A stretch of 64,000 nt of DNA from Bacteroidetes bacterium RIFCSPLOWO2_12_FULL_35_15 (GTDB lineage Bacteria; Bacteroidota; Bacteroidia; 2-12-FULL-35-15), in the NCBI GenBank assembly GCA_001769385.1, contig MEPB01000037.1, positions 157,629 through 221,628 of the forward strand, read 5' to 3'. A program made the translations under genes and the position numbers. Shown here one piece after another: positions 19,646-27,091 of this stretch (position 1 is the first letter of the stretch; the number at the start of each line of letters is the position of its first letter). Below the pieces are notes generated by a model that was not told the origin of the DNA, made no database searches, and saw only the letters and a program-made list of their open reading frames with translations.

Positions 19646-20416
19646 ATGATCTTTACCGATACCCACACCCATCTTTATTCAAAAGAGTTTGACGCTGACA
19701 GAGATGTGGTAATTCGAAAAGCTATTGATTCAGGTGTTAAGCGGATGTTCCTGCCTAATGTTGATAGCGCTTCAATAGAAGGAATGTTCGAAGTGGAAAA
19801 GAATTTTCCTTCAAATTGTTTTTCGATGATGGGGATTCATCCTTGTTCCATAAATGAAACATATCTTGATGAATTAAAAATTACAGAAGATTGGTTAAGT
19901 AAACGAAAGTTTGTTGCCATCGGAGAAATTGGAATCGACCTCTATTGGGATAAAACTTTTTTTTCGCAACAACAAGAAGCTTTTAGAAAACAAATTCAGT
20001 TAGCAAAAAAATATAATTTGCCTTATGTGATTCACTCCCGGAATTCATTTAATGAAGTAATGGAAATAGTATCTGAATTTAAGGGTGATAATTTAAAAGC
20101 GATATTCCATTGTTTTAGCGGAAATGTTGAACAGGCAGAACAAGTAATAGCATCAGGAAATTTTAAATTAGGTATTGGAGGGGTGGTAACATTCAAAAAT
20201 TCGGGATTGGATAAGGTGGTGGAGGCAATTGATCTTAAACATATTGTTTTGGAAACAGATGCTCCTTATCTGGCACCAATGCCGCATCGTGGCAAACGTA
20301 ATGACCCTGATTATTTAATTCTGGTTGCAAAAAAAATAGCAGAAATAAAAAAAATTACTGTGGAGGAAGTTGCTGCGATAACTACTCAAAATTCTATTGA
20401 TGTTTTCGGTAAATGA
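19646..20416 (+). CDS. tatD: TatD family metal-dependent deoxyribonuclease
   Basis: 256 aa TIM-barrel hydrolase of the TatD/YcfH family, involved in DNA repair or nucleic acid turnover in the cytoplasm. All metal-site motifs are present: TDTHTHL at residues 4-10, GEIGID (~91-96), HSRNS (~127), HCFSG (~152) and ETDAPYLAP (~202-210). The C-terminal MPHRGKRNDP is also typical. It begins at an ATG preceded by AACAGT with no strong Shine-Dalgarno sequence, as usual in this phylum. It lies between ribE and ansA on the same strand and is probably part of the same transcription unit. Confidence 0.93.
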   Translation: MIFTDTHTHLYSKEFDADRDVVIRKAIDSGVKRMFLPNVDSASIEGMFEVEKNFPSNCFSMMGIHPCSINETYLDELKITEDWLSKRKFVAIGEIGIDLYWDKTFFSQQQEAFRKQIQLAKKYNLPYVIHSRNSFNEVMEIVSEFKGDNLKAIFHCFSGNVEQAEQVIASGNFKLGIGGVVTFKNSGLDKVVEAIDLKHIVLETDAPYLAPMPHRGKRNDPDYLILVAKKIAEIKKITVEEVAAITTQNSIDVFGK

Positions 20417-20439
20417 GGGTCTTTTTACATAACATTTTT

Positions 20440-20486
20440 GCATTGTAATAAGAATTCGTAGATTCGTTAAAATTCGTATTCGTAGA
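20440..20486. repeat. ATTCGTA-type short repeats upstream of ansA
   Basis: The 70-bp gap before ansA is made of repeated ATTCGTA-like heptamers. The 15-mer ATTCGTATTCGTAGA at 20472-20486 recurs exactly at 58129-58143, and the complementary TACGAATTAC unit forms the tandem array at 57865. This is a dispersed short-repeat family. Confidence 0.6.
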
Positions 20487-20487
20487 A

Positions 20488-21510
20488 ATGAAAAGCAAAA
20501 TATTATTGATCTATACAGGTGGAACAATTGGAATGATGCAAGATGTAAAAAGCGGACAATTAAAACCGTTTGACTTTAAACATTTAACCCAGCAGATCCC
20601 CGAACTAAGTAAATTTGAGGTGGAACTTTCTGCTGTTTCGTTCGAAAAGCCAATCGATTCAAGTGATATGCAACCCGAAGTATGGATTGAACTTGCAAAG
20701 TTAATCGAGAAAAATTATTCGAAGGTAGATGGATTTGTGATCTTGCATGGAAGTGATACTATGTCGTTTACTGCATCGGCATTGAGTTTTATGTTGGAGG
20801 ATTTAAATAAACCGGTGATCCTTACAGGTTCACAATTGCCAATAGGAACAATACGTACAGATGGAAAAGAAAATTTAATTACAGCAATTGAAATTGCTGC
20901 AGCAAAAGAAAATGGTAAACCAATAATTTCAGAAGTTTGTATTTATTTTGAATATCAATTGTATCGTGGTAACCGGACACATAAATTTAATTCAGAACAT
21001 TTTCAGGCATTTCAATCGGCAAATTATCCGATACTCGCTGAAGCAGGAGTGCATATTAAATATAATCACAGTGCCCTCAAAAAATTCAATTCCACTAAAT
21101 TAAAAGTTCACACTTCGCTTGATTCTAACATTACAATTTTAAAATTATTTCCGGGAATTACACAAAATGTGGTAGAAGCAATTAGTAATACAAAAAACCT
21201 GAAAGCTATTATTTTAGAAACATTTGGTTCAGGAAATGCAAACACGCAAAAATGGTTTATCGATTCATTAAAAAAAGCAATTGATAAAGGGATCGTAATT
21301 TTAAATGTAACTCAATGCAATGCAGGCTCGGTTGAGCAAGGAAAATATACAACCAGTGCCGATCTTGCAAAAATTGGAGTAATAGGTGGAGCTGATATAA
21401 CAACCGAAGCGGCTGTTACAAAATTAATGTATGTTTTAGGCTCAGCCAAAAATAGAAAAGAAATAGAAAAATTACTAAAGAGAAGTCTTCGCGGAGAGAT
21501 CACTCAATAA
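20488..21510 (+). CDS. ansA: L-asparaginase, type I
   Basis: Hydrolyses L-asparagine to aspartate and ammonia. 340 aa, typical for cytoplasmic type I enzymes; there is no signal peptide. The first catalytic threonine lies in IYTGGTIGM (residues ~8-16). The second catalytic segment is HGSDTMSFTASALSFML (~88-104), where Ser replaces the more common Thr before Asp. ILTGSQLPIGTIRTDG and ETFGSGNA complete the active site. It starts directly after a run of ATTCGTA repeats. Its last 11 bp overlap the end of the convergent coiled-coil gene. Confidence 0.92.
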   Translation: MKSKILLIYTGGTIGMMQDVKSGQLKPFDFKHLTQQIPELSKFEVELSAVSFEKPIDSSDMQPEVWIELAKLIEKNYSKVDGFVILHGSDTMSFTASALSFMLEDLNKPVILTGSQLPIGTIRTDGKENLITAIEIAAAKENGKPIISEVCIYFEYQLYRGNRTHKFNSEHFQAFQSANYPILAEAGVHIKYNHSALKKFNSTKLKVHTSLDSNITILKLFPGITQNVVEAISNTKNLKAIILETFGSGNANTQKWFIDSLKKAIDKGIVILNVTQCNAGSVEQGKYTTSADLAKIGVIGGADITTEAAVTKLMYVLGSAKNRKEIEKLLKRSLRGEITQ

Positions 21511-21949
21511 ATATTTTCTCCTTTTTTTTCTTTTTTTTCATCACTTCTTCTGAATACAAAAAAACTTTCTTTTTTAGTTCCTTCATTTCAATTTGCAATA
21601 ATTGAACAGTCCCCTGTAGTTTTTCATGCTCATCGCGGAAAGCTTGTTCATCATGTGAAAATGCATTTTCAATAATTTCAAACACTTGTTTTTCTTGTCC
21701 AATTATTTTTTTTTGCATGTTGTTTAATTTAACCGAAAGAGCATTTAATTCTTTTTTAAGGAAATTCAATTCGCCAAGTTTATGAACAGTTGTCATGTCA
21801 GAATAATACTCATCAAAAATATCCTGATTAAACTTCATATCTACTATGCATAATTCAATTTCTGAGAGCCATACTTTACATTCATCGTAAAGTTGCTCAA
21901 GTGATTCTTTCTTTAAAAATTCACTTTTAGTTAGTGTTTTTGTTGTCAT
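21500..21949 (-). CDS. Coiled-coil protein of unknown function
   Basis: 149 aa, strongly charged and almost wholly helical. Heptad-like stretches run through residues ~50-140 (LGELNFLKKELNALSVKLNNMQKKI, here shortened as seen at ~55-75), and a very basic tail follows (MKKKKKKEKIFIE). There is no signal peptide or membrane segment. It runs tail to tail with ansA and overlaps its 3' end by 11 bp. I do not recognise a family. The composition suggests a small cytoplasmic scaffold or DNA-associated protein, but no function is claimed. Confidence 0.6.
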   Translation of the reverse strand: MTTKTLTKSEFLKKESLEQLYDECKVWLSEIELCIVDMKFNQDIFDEYYSDMTTVHKLGELNFLKKELNALSVKLNNMQKKIIGQEKQVFEIIENAFSHDEQAFRDEHEKLQGTVQLLQIEMKELKKKVFLYSEEVMKKKKKKEKIFIE

Positions 21950-22116
21950 TTTTGAATTATTAAATTTTTTTTGGTAAGAATTAAATTTTTCAAAAAAAAT
22001 AAAATCGTATTAATCGGAAACAAAATTAATTGAGGACAGGATAGAGAGCAATGAATTTAATCAATTACATTTTTGATTAAAATCTTCAGAAAAGAGTATA
22101 AGCCTGGATTAGATTA

Positions 22117-22279
22117 AGAGTCTGTTTAAATTTTACTCAAAATGTATTATATGTCATTTCGACCAGAGAGAGAAATCTCATTTTTAGCCTAATTTTATTG
22201 AGATTTTCCTACGGTCAGAAATGACAGAATGGTTAAAAATATCGTAATCGATTCTTTTATTAAAATTTAAACAGGCTCT
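22117..22279. mobile_element. MITE-like element with terminal inverted repeats AGAGcCTGTTTAAATTTTA (copy 1)
   Basis: A 19-bp left end (22117-22135) is complementary to the right end (22261-22279) with one mismatch. Inside is a second inverted pair, TGTCATTTCGACC (from 22152) against GGTCAGAAATGACA (to 22226), with GAGAAATCTC and GAGATTTTCC between. The 163-bp element has no coding frame. The same terminal repeats bound a 94-bp element at 52054-52147. No clear target-site duplication was found. Confidence 0.7.
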
Positions 22280-22339
22280 ACTAATGCCTCGAAAACATTA
22301 ACAAACAGAGCTGTTTATGAAATCAGGTGTTTGTTGTTT

Positions 22340-22429
22340 TGTCATGCTGAGTGGAATGAAGCATCTTGCTAATAAAAAAATATTTTTCGCAGTTTTATCC
22401 TGAGCGCAGCCGAAGGGCTCAAAACGACA
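22340..22429. repeat. REP-like palindromic sequence
   Basis: TTGTCATGCTGAGTGGAATG at the left and CCTGAGCGCAGCCGAAGG near the right, ending AAAACGACAA, resemble the palindromic intergenic repeats common in Bacteroidota. The ends match only partly, so this looks like a decayed copy. Confidence 0.5.
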
Positions 22430-22520
22430 ACCTCCTAATTAAAGTGCCGTTCCCATTTTTTAAATCAATTAGTAATCAAACTCAGCTAAAAATGAAAATT
22501 TATGAGGAGAAAATAAAAAA

Positions 22521-23462
22521 TTAAACCTGTGTTCCGGTAACTTTTTTCTTTTTCGGCAGAATATTGAACTGAACTCCATAGGAAGGAATAATGCTGATTC
22601 CTTTTAATGTTCGTGTATTTCCGCCAAGCAATAAATACTTGCCATAATCCTGGTAATAGGCAGCCAAAGAGAAATTAAAGAACACATAGCGCCTCCCGAT
22701 CTTTACATTTAAAAATGTTCCATAAGAGCCATAATTTACTTTGGCATTAATGGGAGCCACTAATTCGGGAGAAAGATGAGTAGCATCACTTACAGCATAT
22801 ACAGTTTTTGAGGTTATTTTATATTTGATAAAACTCTGCGAGTACACAACACCAAATGAAAAGCAGCCGGTACGTTCTTCAGGGCCAAAGGATTTGCTAA
22901 AAATAACAGGAAGGGTAATATCTTTACGTGACATTTCCAATCCAAAGATCCGTTCCAGTTTATCAAACATCGGATAATTCAAAAAGCGAAAGTTTTGCCA
23001 GGAATATTGTAAGCCTACACTTCCATAATAGCCCCCCTTATCTGAATCAATAAAATTAGAATTTGAGCCTAAAAATTGATACATCATATCAAACGCATAG
23101 GCCCCTCCGGAACTTTTAAAACCCAGATCCATTCTTTTTCCCAGGCCATATCTAAAATACAATTCGTCATTATATCCAATAGGATCCAGGCAATACGATA
23201 AAAGTGCTGCATTAATATGTTCAATTTGTTGATCATAATAAATGGTGTCTTTTGTTGAAAGACTGTTTCCTAAATTATAGGAGCCTCTAACTGACTGTGC
23301 AATGGGAGCGGAAGAAATATTAAAGGTGTAATTTTTTCCGATCCGCACTTGATTTTTCGGAACAACTTTTCCAGAGTTAAGCATGGAACGGGATCCGCTG
23401 CAACCGAAAAAGCAGAATGCAGGTAGTAGGAGGATGAGTTGATATGATCTTATTATTCTCAA
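22521..23462 (-). CDS. Putative outer-membrane lipoprotein with beta-rich body
   Basis: 313 aa. The N terminus is a lipoprotein signal (MRIIRSYQLILLLPAFCFFG followed by Cys21), so the mature protein is probably lipid-anchored. The body is rich in alternating aromatic/Gly patterns (YYGSVGLQYSWQNF, FSFGVVYSQSFIKY, RYVFFNFSLAAYYQDYG) typical of outer-membrane beta-barrel or barrel-associated proteins. It ends in a basic tail (LPKKKKVTGTQV). I do not recognise a family. It is monocistronic, between the repeat-rich spacer and the divergent GIY-YIG/tRNA locus. Confidence 0.65.
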   Translation of the reverse strand: MRIIRSYQLILLLPAFCFFGCSGSRSMLNSGKVVPKNQVRIGKNYTFNISSAPIAQSVRGSYNLGNSLSTKDTIYYDQQIEHINAALLSYCLDPIGYNDELYFRYGLGKRMDLGFKSSGGAYAFDMMYQFLGSNSNFIDSDKGGYYGSVGLQYSWQNFRFLNYPMFDKLERIFGLEMSRKDITLPVIFSKSFGPEERTGCFSFGVVYSQSFIKYKITSKTVYAVSDATHLSPELVAPINAKVNYGSYGTFLNVKIGRRYVFFNFSLAAYYQDYGKYLLLGGNTRTLKGISIIPSYGVQFNILPKKKKVTGTQV

Positions 23463-23564
23463 ATTTTATAAAGAAACGAATTGAAGAATAAAGTTAAATC
23501 AAATTATTTAAAAGGACAAAAAATGGATGAAGCTAAAATTTCTTACATTTGCATTCCTAAAAAC

Positions 23565-23698
23565 GGTCCGAAGGACTCCTATGGAGAGAGGTGTCAGTCC
23601 GAAGGACCCCTTCGGGGAGTGGCCGAACGTGCAAGCTTGGTCCGAAGGACTCCTATGGAGAAAGTTTGTGTACCGCAAGGTACCACGGGTATGAATGA
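23565..23698 (+). pseudogene. tRNA-Ser(GGA) copy broken by three 20-bp double-hairpin insertions
   Basis: If three 20-bp blocks are removed (23567-23586, 23598-23617, 23641-23660), what remains is identical to the intact tRNA-Ser at 23956 from its first base through the variable arm (to GGTACC). It then diverges in the T arm, where CGGGTATGAATG replaces CGGGTTCGAATC. The insertions fall after tRNA nucleotides 2, 13 and 36; the last one splits the GGA anticodon. The acceptor 3' strand is missing, so the copy cannot give a normal tRNA. It lies directly upstream of the GIY-YIG gene. Confidence 0.9.
23567..23660 (+). repeat. three copies of a 20-bp double-hairpin unit, TCCGAAGGACTCCTATGGAG
   Basis: Copies at 23567-23586 and 23641-23660 are identical; 23598-23617 is TCCGAAGGACCCCTTCGGGG. 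Each unit is two tiny hairpins in a row, TCC-GAA-GGA and CTCC-TAT-GGAG (or CCCC-TTC-GGGG). The change in the second copy is compensatory, since the stem is kept although its bases changed. All three are inserted between a G and an A of the tRNA-Ser sequence, without loss of flanking bases. Confidence 0.9.
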
Positions 23699-23709
23699 AA
23701 TGGATGTTT

Positions 23710-23952
23710 ATGTATTATGCTTATATATTAAGAAGCGAAAAAGACGGAAAATATTATTACGGCAGTACGGAAAATATAGAAAATCGATTGGCCAAACATA
23801 ATAAAGGAGATGTAAGGGCAACAAAAAGCAGAAGACCATTGGTGCTTCATTATAAGGAGGAGTTTAAAACAAGATCAGAAGCATATAAAAGAGAACAGTT
23901 TTTTAAAACAATAAATGGATATAATTGGCTGAAACAGGCCCAGATTAAATAA
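23710..23952 (+). CDS. GIY-YIG domain nuclease-like protein (small, UPF0213/UvrC N-terminal-like)
   Basis: 80 aa from the ATG at 23710 (MYYAYILRSEKDGKYYYG); ATGs at 23695 and 23704 add 5 or 2 residues and are possible. The GIY-YIG core is complete: YAYIL / YYYGST, then NIENRLAKHNKGDVRAT with the conserved Arg, KSRRPLVLHYKEEF, and a Glu in SEAYKREQFF. Stand-alone members of this size occur in many copies in Bacteroidota and are of uncertain function; related folds cut DNA in repair and in homing. The stop is 3 bp before the intact tRNA-Ser, and the start lies ~12 bp after the broken tRNA-Ser copy. The gene is thus wedged between two tRNA-Ser sequences. Confidence 0.85.
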   Translation: MYYAYILRSEKDGKYYYGSTENIENRLAKHNKGDVRATKSRRPLVLHYKEEFKTRSEAYKREQFFKTINGYNWLKQAQIK

Positions 23953-25616
23953 TACGGAGAGGTGTCAGAGTGGCCGAACGTGCAAGCTTGGAAAGTTTGT
24001 GTACCGCAAGGTACCGCGGGTTCGAATCCCGCCTTCTCCGCTGAAAGGGACTTAGGCTCAAAAAGAGAACTAAGTCCCTTTTTTATTATAGCAAAATCGC
24101 CCGTGTGTCGGGCGATTTGTGCAATTATAAAGTTGATTTCAGAGGTTCGAAATGCCCCATTTTTCTTGTCATATACCAAACCGGACGGAAAGATTAAATT
24201 TTGCAATCCTTCTTTTAATGCAATGCCTCCATCTTGCCACAGTTGGCGCAGGTTTCGGCAAAGAATTACGGCTTCATTTATCATTTCTTTTAGGTTCGAA
24301 ATGGAAATCCCACAAGTTGCCATTTCCTTCCGGATTTTATCAAATTCTTTAGTGTATTTTACCCTAAAACGATCGAAGGTTTCCTTGGGCATCTCGTCTT
24401 TTATGTAATGCTTCTCTTCAAGCGTTTCAATATCCTTGGTTAGTTCGACAATTCTCGCTTTAAGGATCACTTCCTTTTCAACCGAATCTTTATTCAGTTC
24501 ATGGTAGGTGTTTTCGAGTTCAATTTTGATCGCTTCGGTCAAATCCGGCTTTACTTCATATTTCTCAAGTTCCTCTGAAAACAAACGATGCATTTCTTTT
24601 GCGCTTTTATTGCACTTACAGCCGTTTGTTCTGCATTTGTAGTAGTACAAGTTCTTCTTCTTTACGATATAGCCTGTAAAGGGCTGATTACAATCCGAGC
24701 ATTTAATGAAAACCTTAAGTGGAATATTTACATCTTCTGCTTTATGAGGTACTCCGAATTTAGTCGAAGATGAAATTACCTCATTTACTTTCATAAAGGT
24801 TTCTTTAGAGATCATTTTTTCGTGTATCCCTTCAACTACTTTTCCATTCAGCATTCCATGTGATATTAATCCACAATAAAATGGATTAATGAAAATTTTG
24901 TGTAATTGTTGTTTGTACATTTTTACACCAATAGCCTGAAGCTTCAAAACAATTTCTTCATTCTTCATACCCATTAGTTTCCATTCCCAAGCTTTTTTGA
25001 TTTTCTTGCCATCGCCATTCACTACAATTTTACGTTCACCACTTGTTCTTACAATATCATAACCCTGTGGTGGTTTTACAACCCAAATTCCTTTTTCAAA
25101 TTTGGCTTTCATTCCTGCCATTGCAACTTGCTTGCGTTGATCATTATCCCACCGCCCGAACAAAAGTTGCATATCGTGAAATAAAACACCACTTGCATTA
25201 GAAGTATCAATTGGTTCTGTTACTGCTTTAATGTGAACCCCATGTTTCTCTCGTAACTCATCAGCGATAGAAATTGCTTTACCTCCTGTTCTACTAAAGC
25301 GAGTCATTTTATAAACCAAGATCGTGCTAATCTTTCCTTTGCTTGTATTTACAAAACTTAACATTCGCTGAAACTCTTTCCGTGCATCAGTTTTTGCACT
25401 TTCATAAGTATCACCAAAGGCGGAAACAATTGTAAGATTATTGCGCTTTGCATATTCTTCAATTGATTTTCGCTGGGTTTCCAAAGACTCGTTTTTATCA
25501 AACTGTCCTTTGCCGGAAACCCTTGTATACATTACCGCTAAGTTTGACGTAGACTGCTTTACTTCCTTTTTGCCAAACCGCCCAAACCGATTGTCGATTA
25601 TTTGTTCTTCTGTCAT
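23850..25616 (-). CDS. Large serine recombinase (integrase of the tRNA-Ser island); 3' end extended through attL
   Basis: Integrates and excises the island by serine recombination. Residues ~26-170 are the resolvase catalytic domain with nucleophile Ser34 in YTRVSGKGQ, and with ESLETQRKSIEEYA and VYKMTRFSRTG. A recombinase domain follows (~190-290), then a zinc ribbon (CSDCNQPF...CRTNGCKC, ~310-340) and a coiled coil (~350-450). The frame runs on through the antisense of tRNA-Ser (AEKAGFEPAVPCGTQTFQAC) and into antisense GIY-YIG sequence, giving 588 aa. Only about 530 residues are element-encoded; the last 58 come from the host side of attL. A purine-rich Shine-Dalgarno-like stretch (AAGGAAGGGGG) precedes the start, unlike most genes in the window. 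It is last in a run of five minus-strand genes. Confidence 0.9.
   Translation of the reverse strand: MTEEQIIDNRFGRFGKKEVKQSTSNLAVMYTRVSGKGQFDKNESLETQRKSIEEYAKRNNLTIVSAFGDTYESAKTDARKEFQRMLSFVNTSKGKISTILVYKMTRFSRTGGKAISIADELREKHGVHIKAVTEPIDTSNASGVLFHDMQLLFGRWDNDQRKQVAMAGMKAKFEKGIWVVKPPQGYDIVRTSGERKIVVNGDGKKIKKAWEWKLMGMKNEEIVLKLQAIGVKMYKQQLHKIFINPFYCGLISHGMLNGKVVEGIHEKMISKETFMKVNEVISSSTKFGVPHKAEDVNIPLKVFIKCSDCNQPFTGYIVKKKNLYYYKCRTNGCKCNKSAKEMHRLFSEELEKYEVKPDLTEAIKIELENTYHELNKDSVEKEVILKARIVELTKDIETLEEKHYIKDEMPKETFDRFRVKYTKEFDKIRKEMATCGISISNLKEMINEAVILCRNLRQLWQDGGIALKEGLQNLIFPSGLVYDKKNGAFRTSEINFIIAQIARHTGDFAIIKKGLSSLFEPKSLSAEKAGFEPAVPCGTQTFQACTFGHSDTSPYYLIWACFSQLYPFIVLKNCSLLYASDLVLNSSL
23956..24040 (+). 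tRNA. tRNA-Ser (anticodon GGA)
   Basis: 85 nt. The acceptor stem GGAGAGG pairs with CTTCTCC; the discriminator is G at 24040 and CCA is not encoded. The D arm is followed by anticodon stem CAAGC/GTTTG with loop TTGGAAA (anticodon GGA). A long class II variable arm (GTACC-GCAA-GGTAC) and T arm GCGGGTTCGAATCCCGC complete the serine-type cloverleaf. Its 3' end is the attachment site (attL) of the island to the right. Confidence 0.95.
24025..24044 (+). other. attL: 20-bp core AATCCCGCCTTCTCCGCTGA
   Basis: The core covers the 3' strand of the T stem and acceptor of tRNA-Ser plus CTGA. It is repeated exactly at 47983-48002. The large serine recombinase gene begins its 3' end here, as expected for an integrated element. 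Confidence 0.85.
24044..24084 (+). terminator. hairpin terminator after tRNA-Ser
   Basis: AAAGGGACTTAG (24044-24055) pairs perfectly with 24070-24081, followed by T's. A second perfect 10-bp hairpin, AAATCGCCCG with CGGGCGATTT, lies at 24094-24118. Both lie inside the antisense recombinase frame. Confidence 0.7.
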
Positions 25617-25646
25617 TTTGCCCCCTTCCTTTTTATTATTTATTTT

Positions 25647-25907
25647 TTATGCTTGTTTTTTGTATTCAATTTCTGAATTATTATTTTCAGCATTCAACGT
25701 AATTATTTTCGCACAGACTGAATCATTTAATTCATCGATCTCATTTTTCTTTTTTAGTTTTGAAAGATGCTCGCATAAAAGAACAGCCAGTTTTTTAATT
25801 GATAATACAATCTTGTTTGCTTGTTCATCACTTACATTTTCATAACCTTTTATCATCCTAAGTTTTTCAACCGTTAATCCTTTATTATTTTCGCCTTCAC
25901 TTTTCAT
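25647..25907 (-). CDS. Small hypothetical protein next to the recombinase
   Basis: 86 aa, helical and charged, with no signal or membrane segment; it contains two Cys (LLCEHLS, DSVCAKI). It lies 30 bp upstream of the recombinase on the same strand, a position often held by small regulators or directionality factors in integrated elements. No helix-turn-helix motif can be pointed out with confidence. The function is unknown. Confidence 0.5.
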   Translation of the reverse strand: MKSEGENNKGLTVEKLRMIKGYENVSDEQANKIVLSIKKLAVLLCEHLSKLKKKNEIDELNDSVCAKIITLNAENNNSEIEYKKQA

Positions 25908-25971
25908 ACGCTTTTTTGTCTTATTACTTTTTGGTTCAACCTATTTTTAATACTTCCTGTTTTGCTTCAAT

Positions 25972-25988
25972 ATATTGATTATCAATAT
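25972..25988. promoter_or_regulatory. palindrome ATATTGATTATCAATAT upstream of the 86-aa gene
   Basis: A perfect 8+1+8 palindrome about 65 bp upstream of the 86-aa gene and the recombinase. It is a candidate operator; the binding protein is unknown. Confidence 0.4.
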
Positions 25989-26074
25989 GGTAGCTAATTT
26001 ACATACATCTTTTGGAATAAAGAAATACCCCTAATGCGCCCTAAATATGCCAATTTCGCGACCTCCCATTTCAC

Positions 26075-26788
26075 CTAGTTTTTGCATACCTCCGGAAACA
26101 ATTTATTAAACGGTTCTTTCTTAGTACAATCCCTTATGAGATACAAAATCATAATATACCTTACTATTGCCGCTTTATTCAAGGTGAATTTTATGCCTTC
26201 TTTATCTCCTTCTAGGGCTCTTGATAAAGGAAGAAATTGATCGAACAGTTTTATAAAATCATCAATGAATGGAAAATCATTTGGAAACATTTTGATTTGC
26301 TCCGATCTCAGCATTTCTTCTAAGGCCATACTGATAGCCTTAATAGTTTTATAATGAACTTTGCTTTTATAACTGATCTGAAATAAATTCTCGATAATAC
26401 AACGAAGTCTTGGAACGAAATAAGAGAAAGCGGGAAAATTATTATTCGTAATCCGGCCTCCGTTATTTGTATTATTAGAAAAATAATTTTTGCCAATGCT
26501 TAAAGAAATGTAACCGTGCTGAATTTTGTCTAAAATTTCAGGTGTGATGTATTGGTATTCCTCTTCTTCCTTTATTATATGTTGTATGTTTTTTTGTTCT
26601 TCAACTCTTGGTACGATTTCGTTATTTTCAAGAATCTGACTTTTAATATTGCCATCGGGAACAAGCTTCAGTTCATTAGGCATACTAAAATTTCTATTTA
26701 GGTAAGCATATTGCTTACAGGTGGTGCTACAATACTTCTTTGTACTTCGTTTTCCTTCTATAGGTTTATGGCAATGTAAACAGTTCAT
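26075..26788 (-). CDS. Hypothetical protein with N-terminal Cys4-type zinc finger
   Basis: 237 aa. The N terminus is a compact zinc-finger-like motif (CLHCHKPIEGKRSTKKYCSTTC, seen as CxxC...CxxxC at residues 3-24) of the type found in short DUF2116/FCS-like fingers. The rest is helical, with a possible helical bundle (~130-237, YKTIKAISMALEEMLRSEQI). It belongs to the small-gene run ahead of the recombinase, 12 bp downstream of the 96-aa gene. A DNA-related role for the element is suggested by the finger but not shown. Confidence 0.6.
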   Translation of the reverse strand: MNCLHCHKPIEGKRSTKKYCSTTCKQYAYLNRNFSMPNELKLVPDGNIKSQILENNEIVPRVEEQKNIQHIIKEEEEYQYITPEILDKIQHGYISLSIGKNYFSNNTNNGGRITNNNFPAFSYFVPRLRCIIENLFQISYKSKVHYKTIKAISMALEEMLRSEQIKMFPNDFPFIDDFIKLFDQFLPLSRALEGDKEGIKFTLNKAAIVRYIMILYLIRDCTKKEPFNKLFPEVCKN

Positions 26789-26800
26789 TTTTATTTTGTA

Positions 26801-27091
26801 TTAATTAAGTGCAATTTCATCCGGATTTTCTTCTCCATAACGTTGCTCGTTCCATTCGCTTACCGATTCATGGATGTTATGCATAGCTGATTTTTGGATT
26901 TTGTTTTCCTTAGAATAACTTAATTCCAAAACAACTTCCCCCATTACTTCATTTGTGCCAATAATCTTATTATTTAAATTTCCGATCCTTATCATTTTAC
27001 ATACGTCTAAAAATATTTCAATCGGAATTTTTACGCTTTGTTTTTCTATTGGTGTCTTCATTTCACTTTTCTTTTTTAATTTAACCTTCAA
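26801..27091 (-). CDS. Small hypothetical protein
   Basis: 96 aa, mixed alpha/beta, with a basic N terminus (MKVKLKKKSEMKTPIEKQ) and an acidic C terminus (EENPDEIALN). It overlaps the upstream 136-aa gene by 11 bp, indicating translational coupling. No family was recognised. Confidence 0.55.
   Translation of the reverse strand: MKVKLKKKSEMKTPIEKQSVKIPIEIFLDVCKMIRIGNLNNKIIGTNEVMGEVVLELSYSKENKIQKSAMHNIHESVSEWNEQRYGEENPDEIALN

Larger units (their letters stand above)
21950..22520. other. 571-bp intergenic region with two palindromic repeat elements
   Basis: No gene seen. It holds a MITE-like element at 22117-22279 and a second REP-like sequence at 22340-22429, described separately; the rest is AT-rich spacer. 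Confidence 0.6.

Noticed and set aside
22117..22279. Target-site duplication of the MITE-like element
   Set aside because: Flanking bases on the two sides do not match at either copy.
23481..23801. A 106-codon frame covering the damaged tRNA-Ser copy
   Set aside because: Its translation is just tRNA sequence and the 20-bp units read through; the GIY-YIG gene uses another frame.
23850..24040. A protein domain in the last 58 residues of the recombinase (AEKAGFEPAVPCGTQ...)
   Set aside because: This is antisense tRNA-Ser and antisense GIY-YIG sequence, a by-product of integration.
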